From contig KN832872.1 of assembly GCA_000827325.1 (NCBI GenBank), positions 1,426,001 through 1,490,000 on the forward strand: a stretch of DNA of 64,000 bases, read 5' to 3'. Both the position numbers and the translations under genes were made by a program. The DNA is from Oidiodendron maius Zn (taxonomy: Eukaryota; Ascomycota; Leotiomycetes; Myxotrichaceae). Under the pieces are notes generated by a model. The model saw only the letters and a list, made by a program, of their open reading frames with translations. It did not search any database and was not told where the DNA came from. The stretch's first letter is position 1; every line of letters begins with the position of its first letter. This document shows, one piece after another, positions 48,936 to 58,917 of the stretch.

Positions 48936-49779
48936 AAACATCACCAACACTTGAGCATACATTTGTATTGCCAATGACGATTACACGGAACTTTATTTAC
49001 TATTCACAAAAGTGTGATACCCCTGTATACTTCGACCGCTACTATTACATAGCACGACTCTACCCATTTCCTTTGTCGTTGTGATATTATTCCTTAGAGC
49101 GTGGCATGCATCGGCAGTTTTTCAAACCCCAAAAAATCGGCGTCCCTTCCACAACTTTTACTCTCGCCACATATTCGCTCAATTGCCTCTGTACTCGTGC
49201 ACTCGTTGACTATTTTCCTGTTTTATTGTGGCCCGCTTTTTAAGCAATATAGACTGGGACGGGAGGCTCGGCTGGGTGATGTTACGATATTAATGAAAAT
49301 TGTGCTTTTGCCGGTGGCTCCGGCTTCTTTTTTGTCGTGCTGGGAAGAGAATGTTAAATGTATGTGGTTGGTGGCGCGGGCTGCAATTCTTGGGGAGGCG
49401 TGCGGGCTTCTTGTATTGTATGCTTAATGAGCTTTAGCTAGGAAGGTGTGTGCTGTCCATGTGGAGAGTATATATCAATGTACTATTCACTTTATAATAT
49501 TGGACGCCTGGACGAGTGACTGTGTTATTGGAACTATGGACATCACATTAGTAACACAATGTCTCAGACCCTGAAACTGCTTTGAGGCGAAAGTTATGTC
49601 GTTCATGATTCCGCGATAAGGATTAAGTCATTGTGAAGTTTCCCTCTGCTTGGAATGTCAAGTACTAGGAGATGTCCATCCATATCTATTTTGCCTCGCG
49701 AGAGGACTAACAGTGATATTGATATACATAAAACAATAACCTCCCCTCACCATGTCTTCCAACCTCCCAGCTCTTTCAC
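48936..49779. terminator. Convergent intergenic region between the zinc-finger gene and RIB3
   Basis: 844 bases. The left half should be the 3' UTR of the zinc-finger gene. A plus-strand frame of 108 codons (49101-49427) has no protein-like features. Nothing else seen. Confidence 0.35.
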
Positions 49780-50564
49780 TCACACCCCATTCGCACTCTT
49801 TACCAACTTCCCCTCCGTCTTTTCCACATACGCCACCAAATCTTCAATCGTGCACACCTTTATCCCCCACTTACGCCCAAACGCCAGACACCCATCCCTC
49901 CTCAACATCCCCGGCTCCCGAAACGCTGTCGCACCCTCCAGGGGCTCCCCATCATCCACCATCTCACAAATCACCCCGACTTGCGACTTGCCTGCCAGCC
50001 GGCAGAACTCGACTGCAGCTTCCGTATGCCCCTTGCGCTCCCTCACACCGCCCTCCTTCGCCCGCAGCGGGAGCACATGGCCTGGCCGTCGCAGCATGTT
50101 TCTGGTGACTGCCAGGTCAGCCAACGTGTTGCACGTCAGACTGCGATCGTACGCGCTGATCCCCGTCGTCGTGGACGGGTGATTCGCATCTATAGACACG
50201 GTATATGCGGTGCCTCTGGGATCCTCGCTGTGTGAGACCATAGGCGGGAGGTCCAGCTTGTCAGCGAGGGAGGGAAGGATAGGCGCGCAGACGTAGCCCG
50301 AGGTGTAGCGGATCATGAAAGCCATCTTCTCGGGCGTCATATCTGCGGCCGCGATGATCAGGTCGCCTTCATTCTCGCGCGAGAGGTCGTCCAGGACGAT
50401 GATGAATTCGCCATTTCCTAGAGGCGGGCACATGTCAGCGATGACAGATGGAGCGGGATGCGGGAAATTTGAGCATTCTGGAGAACAATGGACTTACGGA
50501 AGGCCTGGAGGGTTTCCTCGATGGTGTTGAACGACGATGCAACATCTGCGTCGGCGGAGGGCAT
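49780..50564 (-). CDS. RIB3: 3,4-dihydroxy-2-butanone-4-phosphate synthase (riboflavin synthesis), 234 aa
   Basis: Two exons on the minus strand, 50564-50498 and 50417-49780, joined phase 1 (LQAFR/NGEFIIVLDD). Start MPSADADVASSFNTIEET. Family motifs: SRENEGDLIIAA (acidic loop binding the metal ion), MIRYTSGYVC, DANHPSTTTGISAYDR, RRPGHVLPLRAKEGGV, GHTEAAVEFCRLAG, GEPLEGATAF-like end. The enzyme turns ribulose 5-phosphate into the four-carbon unit of riboflavin plus formate, in the cytosol. Length is close to yeast Rib3 (208 aa). It is divergent from COQ3 across a 457-bp promoter. An ATG 19 codons upstream (MYRGANF) exists but gives no conserved residues. Confidence 0.97.
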
Positions 50565-51021
50565 CTTGTTCGTAGTGATATTCCTTCTTTCTCTCTCCTT
50601 GAAATTTGCCCCGCGGTACAAATGGGCGGCCGGCTTCGTTCGGGAATCGGGTACTTGAGTGGCGATGGAGAGAATTGTGGAGAGGAAGAGAGGGAAAGGG
50701 AGGCCAATGGCCAGATATATAGACGGGGGAGTTGTTTACCTGGCTGCACCTTCGATCCCGAGGCAACTCCTGAAATATATATTTGTTTATATTTTGAATG
50801 TAGGTCTCTTCTTCGCATTTCTCGCTCGGTATATTCAATTATAAGATATTGTCGGCCCGCGATTACATAACTCCGAGGCGGTCTGGATCGGCAAATCGGG
50901 ATTCGCTTTGCTAAGCATCAACAATTCGGACCAGCCGACTCTGAACATTCCAGATTCCTAACCACCAGGACGTGCTGACACCAGATTACCCAAGCACCAC
51001 CATCCCTCCGCGCCCGACATC
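50565..51021. promoter_or_regulatory. Divergent promoter between RIB3 and COQ3
   Basis: 457 bases between divergent starts. A purine-rich plus strand (GAGAGAATTGTGGAGAGGAA, near 50670-50690), i.e. pyrimidine-rich in the RIB3 direction, lies about 110-130 bases before the RIB3 ATG. Confidence 0.45.
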
Positions 51022-51936
51022 ATGGCAACGACGATCTCATCGTCAACCCCAGCCGCCCTCCGCAACCTGCGTCCCCTACTCAGGGGCGCACCGCACTCTG
51101 TCCAGAACCAGTTCCGCGCACAGAGCACGGTGGGTTTCTCATCCCCCCTCAGCTCCGTCTCAGCCTCACCGTTCTCGACTTCCTCCTCCGTCAATCCCAC
51201 CGAAGTCTCGCACTTTAACGCCCTCGCGTCCACCTGGTGGGATCCCCATGGGCCGTCCCGTCTCTTACATCTCATGAACCCCCTGCGGCACGACTTCATC
51301 CGCTCCTGCCACGCCTCGCAGCCCGACGTCCCCCCCCAGGATCAGGTCGAGACTCTTCGATATCTCGACGTCGGGTGCGGAGGCGGAATATTTGCTGAGA
51401 CGGCGGCCCGGCTGCCTAGCACGCAGAGCGTGACAGCCATCGATCCCTCGTGCGAAGTCCTCGCTGTAGCGAAAGCACACGCGAGGCGCGATCCCGGGCT
51501 GCGTGAGAAACTGACGTATCTGAATACGTCTATTGAGGGACTCTCAGTGCCGCAGACGAGGGAGGAGCAATATGATGTGCTCTCGCTGTTCGAAGTCATC
51601 GAGCATATCGAGCGGCCGGCAGAGTTTCTGAGCAAGTGCGTGCCGTTCGTGAGACCTGGGGGTTGGATGATCATGAGCACGATCGCCCGCACGTGGATGA
51701 GCTGGGTGACCACGAAGGTGGTGGCGGAAGACATAGTGGGAATTGTGCCACGGGGGACGCATGATTGGGAGAAGTATCTCAACGAGGAGGAGCTGAGGGG
51801 GCACTTTTTGAGAGAGGGTGGGTGGAATAGTCCGAGAGTGATGGGGGTGGTGTATGTACCTGGTTTGGGGTGGAAGGAGGTTAGGGGGAGTGAGAGTGTG
51901 GGCAATTACTTCTTTGGCATTCGGAAGGACAAGTGA
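51022..51936 (+). CDS. COQ3: Ubiquinone biosynthesis O-methyltransferase COQ3, mitochondrial, 304 aa
   Basis: Single exon. The first 50 residues are Ser/Arg/Ala/Thr-rich with few acids (mitochondrial presequence). Then EVSHFNALASTWWDPHGPSR, the typical UbiG/COQ3 opening, LHLMNPLRHDFI, the SAM-binding motif YLDVGCGGGIFAETAARL, TAIDPS, LFEVIEHIERPAEFL, MSTIARTWMSW, and EDIVGIVPRGTHDWEKYL. COQ3 performs both O-methylations of the coenzyme Q head group on the inner mitochondrial membrane in the CoQ synthome. Length equals the family norm. Confidence 0.97.
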   Translation: MATTISSSTPAALRNLRPLLRGAPHSVQNQFRAQSTVGFSSPLSSVSASPFSTSSSVNPTEVSHFNALASTWWDPHGPSRLLHLMNPLRHDFIRSCHASQPDVPPQDQVETLRYLDVGCGGGIFAETAARLPSTQSVTAIDPSCEVLAVAKAHARRDPGLREKLTYLNTSIEGLSVPQTREEQYDVLSLFEVIEHIERPAEFLSKCVPFVRPGGWMIMSTIARTWMSWVTTKVVAEDIVGIVPRGTHDWEKYLNEEELRGHFLREGGWNSPRVMGVVYVPGLGWKEVRGSESVGNYFFGIRKDK

Positions 51937-52110
51937 AAGTCCTCTGCTCATAATGGGAGAGATTGCCTATTGCTAAGTCTAGCGATGTACAATACAAAGG
52001 GAGGATAACATTGGTGTAAAAAGGGCCGTGATGTATAAACTGTAGAACGCTAAAATACCCATAGAACATAGACATATATAATAAATCTCAAAAGGTATAT
52101 ATCCATCTAC

Positions 52111-53907
52111 CTACCCCAGCCTGACCCTCTTCCATATCCGAACACATTCCTGCAAATCCATAGCGAGCGATCCGCGTGCAGCCGTCACAGAACCCTCAAC
52201 CATGGCAACCAGAAGCGTTGCATAACCAAACATAACCTTGCTATCATTTAAAGCTGAATAGTCCCCCTTCTTCAACCCTCCATTGTCCACAAACGACTTC
52301 CATCCATCTAGCATCTTCGTCAACTCCTCTGCGAATGGGGGCTCGTTTATCATCCTCCACAATAGCACCTCCGTTGCCCGCTCCAGCGTGAGCGACGAAT
52401 CCATATGCCCGTCCTTTTTCAGCCATACTAGGTAGTGCTCTGCTGAAAGCTTGTTCCCCCACTTCGGGCTTGTGAAAGCCTCCATCATTCTCGTCTCGGC
52501 GCGTTGTGCATTGCGCCTGCGGGTGGCGTTGAGGCTCGCGATCCAGTTCTCATGCTTCTTGCGTGACCGCTCGCGGACAGCCTCAGTCCTCTCTTCGGGC
52601 GTCATCTTCTGCTCCCTCATCACAGCGCGGCCGTCCTCGCTCATCTCGCGGAAGCGCTGCTCGCGCTCTTCCTCGGCGTCATTTTCGTACCTGGTGGCCC
52701 ACTCGGGTGTGGCGGACTCCTCGACCACATCTAGGAGCACTAGCACGCCGCACGGGATAGAGTCCTTCTTGGCGAACGCGAGGATCTCTGGCGGGATCTT
52801 ATAGTTCCAGAGGATGGTCTGCGAGGTCGTGCCCAGTGCCGTAATGGCGCTGGCGAACCAGACTCCTTTGGTCGTGGGGCTGGATTCGTGGGCCTCGAGG
52901 TGCTTCACATCCAGGCTCTCGAAGATCTGAGTGTCAAGGTCGTCAGGGATGGCGGAGAGGAGGCCGTTGACTCCTACCTTGCATCGTATGGCGGGCGGCA
53001 AGATTGGAGTGTACTTCATGGCGGCTGATGACCGGGTATCTGACGAATCTGCAGACGCATCCTTCTTATCGAGTGTCAACTTATTGGTCTCCTCTGACGT
53101 GAGGTTGTTCTTCGCATCCGATAGGGATTCTTTCCTCTCGTGTGATGTAGTGCCATTCCTCTCGTCTGATACAGACCCATTCTTCTCACCGGATGGAGAT
53201 ACCTCTTTCTCGCCTAATGAAAGCTTCTTCACATCATCGCTTTTACTGCAATGATCTGGAGGGGGCGCGCCTTTGATGAGAACCCAGTATGGTGGGAGAG
53301 ACCGGTGATCTCTCATGCCCCACGTTGAAGACCATTGCACTGCTAGCGAGAGGTGGCCATCTGAATCATCTAGAGGAGCAATGGTCAAGACCCTTTCTCG
53401 CCGGTTTGGCGACAATAGAAGTGGGGTGCCGGTAGGTACCCATAGTCCGCTGCCTCGCAGCAGACGAAAGCCTACTTCATCCGGGACGGCTCCTAGGTCG
53501 AGTAGGAAGCTGATCAGTTCTTCGAATCCTATCTCAGCCTGCGGTTGCCGCAGCTGATCCGGATAGTCAATGCGTTGAGTCTTCCGGCCTATGGGATTGG
53601 TCCTCCAGTTGAAGATGGTCCAACTTCCTCCGGGAATGTGACTTGGATATTCACACAGCCGCCAGTACTCTTCGTGTTCTTCTTCCCGGTGCAAAGGCGC
53701 GAGGGTATATCGAGGAAGCTCGACCTCAATCACGTGGTTGACGACGTCCCCTCTTGCGATGCCCGCCAGACGGCCATGCTGTAGCATGCGTCGGACCTTG
53801 GCCAGCGTTGCAAGCGTCGAGATGGTGTTGTAAATAATTGGCAGCACCCCCAGCACGGCCAGGGGCACGCCAATATAAGTGATCACGTCTGGAGCAGAAG
53901 GGGACAT
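52111..53907 (-). CDS. Unknown fungal protein with N-terminal membrane segment, 598 aa
   Basis: Single exon on the minus strand starting MSPSAPDVITYIGVPLAVLG. One hydrophobic segment near residues 9-30 (YIGVPLAVLGVLPIIYNTIS) could be a membrane anchor. The N-terminal domain up to about residue 220 looks folded (LPRYTLAPLHREEEHEEYWR, WTIFNWRTNPIGRKTQRIDY, LLDLGAVPDEVGFRLLRGSG). A linker with seven 8-residue repeats (see repeat at 53047-53214) leads to a C-terminal domain with a charged helix (EREQRFREMSEDGRAVMREQ). I cannot assign a function. Such proteins are conserved in ascomycetes without a name. It shares a divergent region with the carboxypeptidase gene. Confidence 0.85.
   Translation of the reverse strand: MSPSAPDVITYIGVPLAVLGVLPIIYNTISTLATLAKVRRMLQHGRLAGIARGDVVNHVIEVELPRYTLAPLHREEEHEEYWRLCEYPSHIPGGSWTIFNWRTNPIGRKTQRIDYPDQLRQPQAEIGFEELISFLLDLGAVPDEVGFRLLRGSGLWVPTGTPLLLSPNRRERVLTIAPLDDSDGHLSLAVQWSSTWGMRDHRSLPPYWVLIKGAPPPDHCSKSDDVKKLSLGEKEVSPSGEKNGSVSDERNGTTSHERKESLSDAKNNLTSEETNKLTLDKKDASADSSDTRSSAAMKYTPILPPAIRCKVGVNGLLSAIPDDLDTQIFESLDVKHLEAHESSPTTKGVWFASAITALGTTSQTILWNYKIPPEILAFAKKDSIPCGVLVLLDVVEESATPEWATRYENDAEEEREQRFREMSEDGRAVMREQKMTPEERTEAVRERSRKKHENWIASLNATRRRNAQRAETRMMEAFTSPKWGNKLSAEHYLVWLKKDGHMDSSLTLERATEVLLWRMINEPPFAEELTKMLDGWKSFVDNGGLKKGDYSALNDSKVMFGYATLLVAMVEGSVTAARGSLAMDLQECVRIWKRVRLG
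53047..53214. repeat. 24-bp degenerate tandem repeat, 7 units, coding for 8-residue units
   Basis: Inside the unknown protein. On the minus strand the units read GEKEVSPS, GEKNGSVS, DERNGTTS, HERKESLS, DAKNNLTS, EETNKLTL, DKKDASAD: acidic-basic start, then Asn/Ser/Thr. DNA units are 24 bp each and clearly related (for example at 53143, 53167, 53191). Confidence 0.9.
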
Positions 53908-54426
53908 GATGTCGGCGAGCAGACGGGAGACTCGAGTCTCTAATCTTTATTCACGACCTCCTCATCAAGCCGTCAGCGACTTCGCTGTTCGCATCTATGC
54001 CATCTTGTGTCGGGACAGGTTTTGCAGCAGATTTCTGAGGCGTCTGCAAGGGGAAAAGGGTCGTGGGAGACTGCAGCGGGCACGGGAGAGCGACGACGCG
54101 GGAAGGGAAACAACCTTGCTCCTAATCCAGGCACGCATCGCCGCATTGGGCGGTGGTCCCTATATGGACTCGAGAGCATCGTAAGGAGACGAGGGATATG
54201 GGCATTTGAGGGTAGGAAAATGAATTCATTGTTGATACCCTGCTTTGGTCCTCGGTGAGGGAGGTTCGTCTCGTTTTACCCATGCAATCGTCACCAAACG
54301 TACGTAACCCCTCGGTCCTACCTGGCAGAATATCCGCCTTCTACCCAGCTTACTGACATTTAGGGACACAGATACCTCAACAACCACGCCTCTTTGTCTT
54401 TTGGGACGAAACATGATCGAACGATT
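53908..54426. promoter_or_regulatory. Divergent intergenic region before the carboxypeptidase
   Basis: 519 bases between the unknown protein (-) and the carboxypeptidase (+). No gene is supported. Confidence 0.4.
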
Positions 54427-56490
54427 ATGTATCCCCTTACACTCGCTCTCCTAGCTCCTCTTCTCCCGTTCTCCCTCGCTCAATATCCTCCTGTCTCGAA
54501 CCTCACAACGATTGTCTCCCCCGCAGACCCCAGCATCACTATATCCTATAAGACCCCGCCTAATGGCACCTGCCAGACCGTCTTCGATTCTCAGCAGCAG
54601 TACACGGGTTGGGTCAACATCCCTGGGCGGTATCCGACTAATACCTTTTTCTGGTTTATTGCTGGGCGGGACCCTACGTCGCAGCTAACGATATGGCTGA
54701 ACGGTGGTCCAGGCTCAAGCTCCATGATTGGACTTTTCACTGAGAACGGCCCCTGCGAAGTTGTCGAGCTGGGGCAAGGAGAACTCGGGACAAAGGCGAG
54801 GGATTGGGGGTGGGATAGAGGGTCCAATATCCTCTACATTGACCAAGTATGTGATCATCGACTTCACTTGTTGCCCTATCAACTAACAAATCTTCAGCCA
54901 AATCAAGTGGGCTTCTCATATGACACTCCAACAAATGGCTCTTTAGATCTTTTAACCTCAGACCTATATACGCCAGGCCAGAGTGTCCCCAATTCGCAGC
55001 CGGCAGATACGTTCATCAATGGCACTTTCAGTTCCCTGAGCGCCAATAATACTGCCAACACCACCGAGGTTGCGGCAACGGCAATCTGGCACATGCTCCA
55101 AGGCTTTCTCAGTACCTTCCCGCAATATAGTGCCCCCAATAGTACAGAAATGAACATCCATCTCTTTGCAGAAAGCTATGGAGGGAAATATGGTCCTGCA
55201 TTTGCATCTCTCTGGGAACAGCAAAACGCACGTCGTGCTAATGAAACACTCCCTAAGAGTACTATTCCGATTAAACTGGCCTCTCTTGGCATTGTCAATG
55301 GCTGTGTTGATGACCTTGTACAAGCGCCGTTCTACCCAGTCATGGCAATCAATAATACCTATGGCTTGACAGCCATCAATCCAACAAGAGCAAACCTAGC
55401 CAACGCCAGCTTCTATGCCCCTGGCGGATGTCAGGATCTCATCAATCAATGTCGTCAAGCTGTTGCGGCTCAAGACCCAAATGACCAAGGAGGGGTAGAA
55501 AGTGTCAACAATCAATGCTCCTCTGCATATTCCAGCTGTACTACTAATGTCATGGAACCGTATTCTGACTCTGGCAGAAGTATATACGACATTGCACACT
55601 TCTTGCCAGATCCGTTTCCTCCGAGCACTTATCTCGAGTACTTGAATACTCCCCAATTTCAGATCGCCATTGGCACCCCAGTCAACTATACTGAGACAAA
55701 TTTCCAAGTTGTGGAAGCGTTCACTTCAACAGGGGACTTCGAGCGTCAGTCTTTGGTGCCGAGTATTGCCGCCCTCCTGAACTCAGGGGTGCGTGTGGGA
55801 TTCATGTATGGTGACCGCGACTATGCATGCAATTGGTTTGGTGGACAAGCCGTCTCCTTGGCTGTTGCTGGCCAGACAAATTCTTCCTACGCCTCTCTTT
55901 TCCCTGCTGCGGGCTACGCACCCATAATTACGAATACGACGTATATCGGTGGAGTCGTCCGGCAGTACGGAAATCTGTCCTTCAGCCGCATATACAACGC
56001 CGGACACAGTGTCCCAGCATACCAGCCCGAAACCGCATTCGAAGTCTTCGCTCGAATTATGAGCGGAACCTCCCTCTCCACCGGCGAGAAAATCGACCTC
56101 TCCACCTACAACACCACCGGACCCGCCAATGCAACTTACACCAACAAACTGCCGCCGTCGCCCTCCTCCACTTGTTGGCTGCGCAACATCCCCAATACCT
56201 GCACGGACGAGGAGAAGAACATGATCATCGAGCAGCAGGGCGTGATCATAAACGGTGTGCTATATGATGCCTCCTCGGATTGGTCGTCTCCAAGCTCCAC
56301 ACACACGCCTACTGCAGTTATCTCTGGAGGCTCAGTATCGATAGTCACTACTACTGAAGTGCCGACAGGCTTCTTTACTGCTACCGCTACACCCAGTTCA
56401 GGTAAATCTCTTGCTGCCTCGCATTCAGATCCCAACATGGTGTTATTTTGCCTTCCGCTTGTGAGTTTCTTGGCTGCGTTCTGTTTATAG
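54427..56490 (+). CDS. Serine carboxypeptidase (S10 family), secreted and probably GPI-anchored, 670 aa
   Basis: Two exons, 54427-54846 and 54898-56490. Signal peptide MYPLTLALLAPLLPFSLAQ. S10 motifs: WLNGGPGSSSMIGLFTENGP, NILYIDQ/PNQVGFSYDTP, catalytic Ser in LFAESYGGKYGP, Asp in MYGDRDYACNWFGGQ, His in NAGHSVPAYQPETAF. Many N-glycosylation sites. The end is Ser/Thr-rich, then a hydrophobic tail (MVLFCLPLVSFLAAFCL) after a small-residue stretch (SSGKSLAASHSD), as in GPI signals, so it likely sits at the cell surface and trims C-terminal residues from peptides. The frame opens 11 codons earlier without an ATG. The intron (54847-54897, 51 nt) is a multiple of three and has no stop, so unspliced mRNA would still be read through. 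Confidence 0.95.
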   Translation: MYPLTLALLAPLLPFSLAQYPPVSNLTTIVSPADPSITISYKTPPNGTCQTVFDSQQQYTGWVNIPGRYPTNTFFWFIAGRDPTSQLTIWLNGGPGSSSMIGLFTENGPCEVVELGQGELGTKARDWGWDRGSNILYIDQVCDHRLHLLPYQLTNLQPNQVGFSYDTPTNGSLDLLTSDLYTPGQSVPNSQPADTFINGTFSSLSANNTANTTEVAATAIWHMLQGFLSTFPQYSAPNSTEMNIHLFAESYGGKYGPAFASLWEQQNARRANETLPKSTIPIKLASLGIVNGCVDDLVQAPFYPVMAINNTYGLTAINPTRANLANASFYAPGGCQDLINQCRQAVAAQDPNDQGGVESVNNQCSSAYSSCTTNVMEPYSDSGRSIYDIAHFLPDPFPPSTYLEYLNTPQFQIAIGTPVNYTETNFQVVEAFTSTGDFERQSLVPSIAALLNSGVRVGFMYGDRDYACNWFGGQAVSLAVAGQTNSSYASLFPAAGYAPIITNTTYIGGVVRQYGNLSFSRIYNAGHSVPAYQPETAFEVFARIMSGTSLSTGEKIDLSTYNTTGPANATYTNKLPPSPSSTCWLRNIPNTCTDEEKNMIIEQQGVIINGVLYDASSDWSSPSSTHTPTAVISGGSVSIVTTTEVPTGFFTATATPSSGKSLAASHSDPNMVLFCLPLVSFLAAFCL

Positions 56491-58917
56491 TTCATAGAAA
56501 GAACCTGGGTTCCTCTTGGGTTTTAAAGGTATCATGTTGGCGTTTTGGTATTGCATTCTAGGCAAGGAAAACTACTTTGGGCTAGAGAATAAAAAAGGCA
56601 TTTAGATATTGGCTCTACGAGATAGATATGATGTCCTTAATAGAAGCCTGGCTCGTGTACATATACCCTTGATATACCTCTAGATGAAAATATATAAAGA
56701 AAACACAGTCTATTCAATTATGATCATTCGGGATGTCACTATATATCAACTGATGAGGAGTTGGAGGATAATTTGTCTCATATAATTATGTATATACCCT
56801 CTTGGGCCAATCCCCTGCCTAGAGACATATTTTCTTCATCAGGTCATCACAGTCTAGCTCCATCGCCAATTTCTTGCCTATCGTGTGTTATTCTCAGATC
56901 TGCCTTTAGTAAGTTAGTAAACGGGCAATAACTTAAATGGAAGCAAACAATACGGTGCATGGAAAGAAAACATCAGATCTACAGCCTTGTCAAGGGCATT
57001 CTCATCAAGACCAACGTGTGGCTATGTTGACCGTCGTGATAAAGTTGATCATCATTTAAGCAGGGAGAGATGGTAAGAGAGCATACATACATATCGATAG
57101 TGTGAAACGTGCGGAGAGCGGTAGGAATGCAATGGCTTGACATGTTATATTAAATCTGAGAGGGTAGCGTTAGCCTTTGTTCGTTGGTATGTGATAACGC
57201 ACGAGGATATTAAAGCATATTCAGTTAAAACAGTCTCGTCAATGCCGTGAGGGCTTGGACATATGCTTGTCAATTTAGTTGGTCGAGGTCATCATTATGC
57301 TTGCGAGGTTTCACTCAGAGATATGGGAGAATCTGCTTACCAGCTAGTATAGGTTGTAGATTGGTTCCAAAATCGTCCCGCCACCAAACGTCAGAGAGCT
57401 TGCGACACTAAGATGGCCATATCCTTCAGTTGCAATCTTCGCTGCAATTCCCTGTCAGCTCACCATTTGGCAGTGCGCAAGTGTGGATGATGTGAAAAGA
57501 AACTTGATCAGAAGGCATGAATGGTATTGTTTGATGGTGTCAACATCGGTTACCCGAATCAGACTCGTCATCTAAAGAGCTCATCATAGAGGAGATAGTT
57601 CTGATAGGCTAGCAAAATGACATACCTATTCAGAACAACCGATGTTCGGTCCTTCAATAACTTACACCAACACGACCCTAGAGTTGAAAATCAGCACTGA
57701 GAAACACGCACACTGCACGGAACTAAAATTTGGCAAGACTGCAGTCAGTGGGCGAGGTTTTCTAGGCCTGCCGCAAAGTGGCTTATCCGTCATAACCAGC
57801 CTCGATCTTGTCGAGCTGTCGGAGCCCAGTGCCAATTCATCCTTTGACAGTTGTGGGTGAGCGAGAGGAACAGAATTAGAGGCGACCTACCCGCATAATG
57901 TTGATTGCCGTAAATATACCGTTGATGACATAGCTATAATCTTAAAAGCGGTCAGAATCAATGCTCAAACAGATATATCCTCATATTATAGTGCGCTCCA
58001 TAGAAGCTCAGAATCAGCCATTTGTTATCGTCAAAGACTTGTGGTCTCAGTCGGTAATTTCCAGCGTGCAAAGCACGAAATGTTCATCACAGCCAGAAGT
58101 GCTCGGAAGTGGTGGAGAGAGGCTCACAGCTAAAGAGTCGAGGATGGCCTCCGGGTACCGTAAAATAAAGGTTATTTTTGGCAAGATGGTGCCGTGAGAG
58201 ATCTGTGTAATTTTGTCAGGGAAGCCTCGCTATAATATGAATACGCAGTAAATAGAAACCCCAACAGTTCAGACTGACGTGTTACAGTGAGTTTCATTCC
58301 TCTGAGAGGTCAAAGACTCTAGTTTGCGGTTGTATGTGTGTCATCACGAAGGAAGAGAAGGGAGATCTCAGAAAGAAGGGAAGGTACCTACCTCTCATTC
58401 ACCAGCTGGCAATGCAATTGATTGTCGCGAGCTGCAAATCAGCAAGGTTGCGGTGTTGTTTCACATAATGGGCAGCTATAATGAAGAGAAATCTAGGGTG
58501 AGTTGAGCTTTGGAATTTTTATGCTTGTGGGTCACCTGGCGCTATTTCTATTTAGGGAAAGTACAGTATTGGCTTCTGCTGATGTAATATCACGGGATTT
58601 TACTTGATGAATTTGGAGATGACTCCTGGTTGGGCAACTTACATAGAGTTCTTAAACCTATATGCATGTCACAGCGAGATACGTGGAATTATGACTCATA
58701 TGTAGATTCCTGCGCGTCCAACGGCCTTCAGCGCGGGGGCCAGATTTGGATGATATCCAGGCGAGTCCACTACCAACCAGATAGCAAGTCACCTCCGGTA
58801 AAATCTTTGGTCTCACATTCTCGTCTGTGCCATAATGTATCTCTCAAGATACGCCTCGTATCTTTTTAACTCTCATATAATATCCCAACAAGCCATATCT
58901 CGTAAGAAATTCAAGTC
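56491..58917. other. 2.4-kb convergent intergenic region without a supported gene
   Basis: Between the stops of the carboxypeptidase (+) and DCP2 (-). AT-rich, with only short frames (up to about 80 codons) and no recognisable domain on either strand. This is unusually long for convergent genes in this window (others are 177-850 bp), so a non-coding RNA, a heavily interrupted gene or an eroded gene could be hidden, but none can be claimed. Confidence 0.35.
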
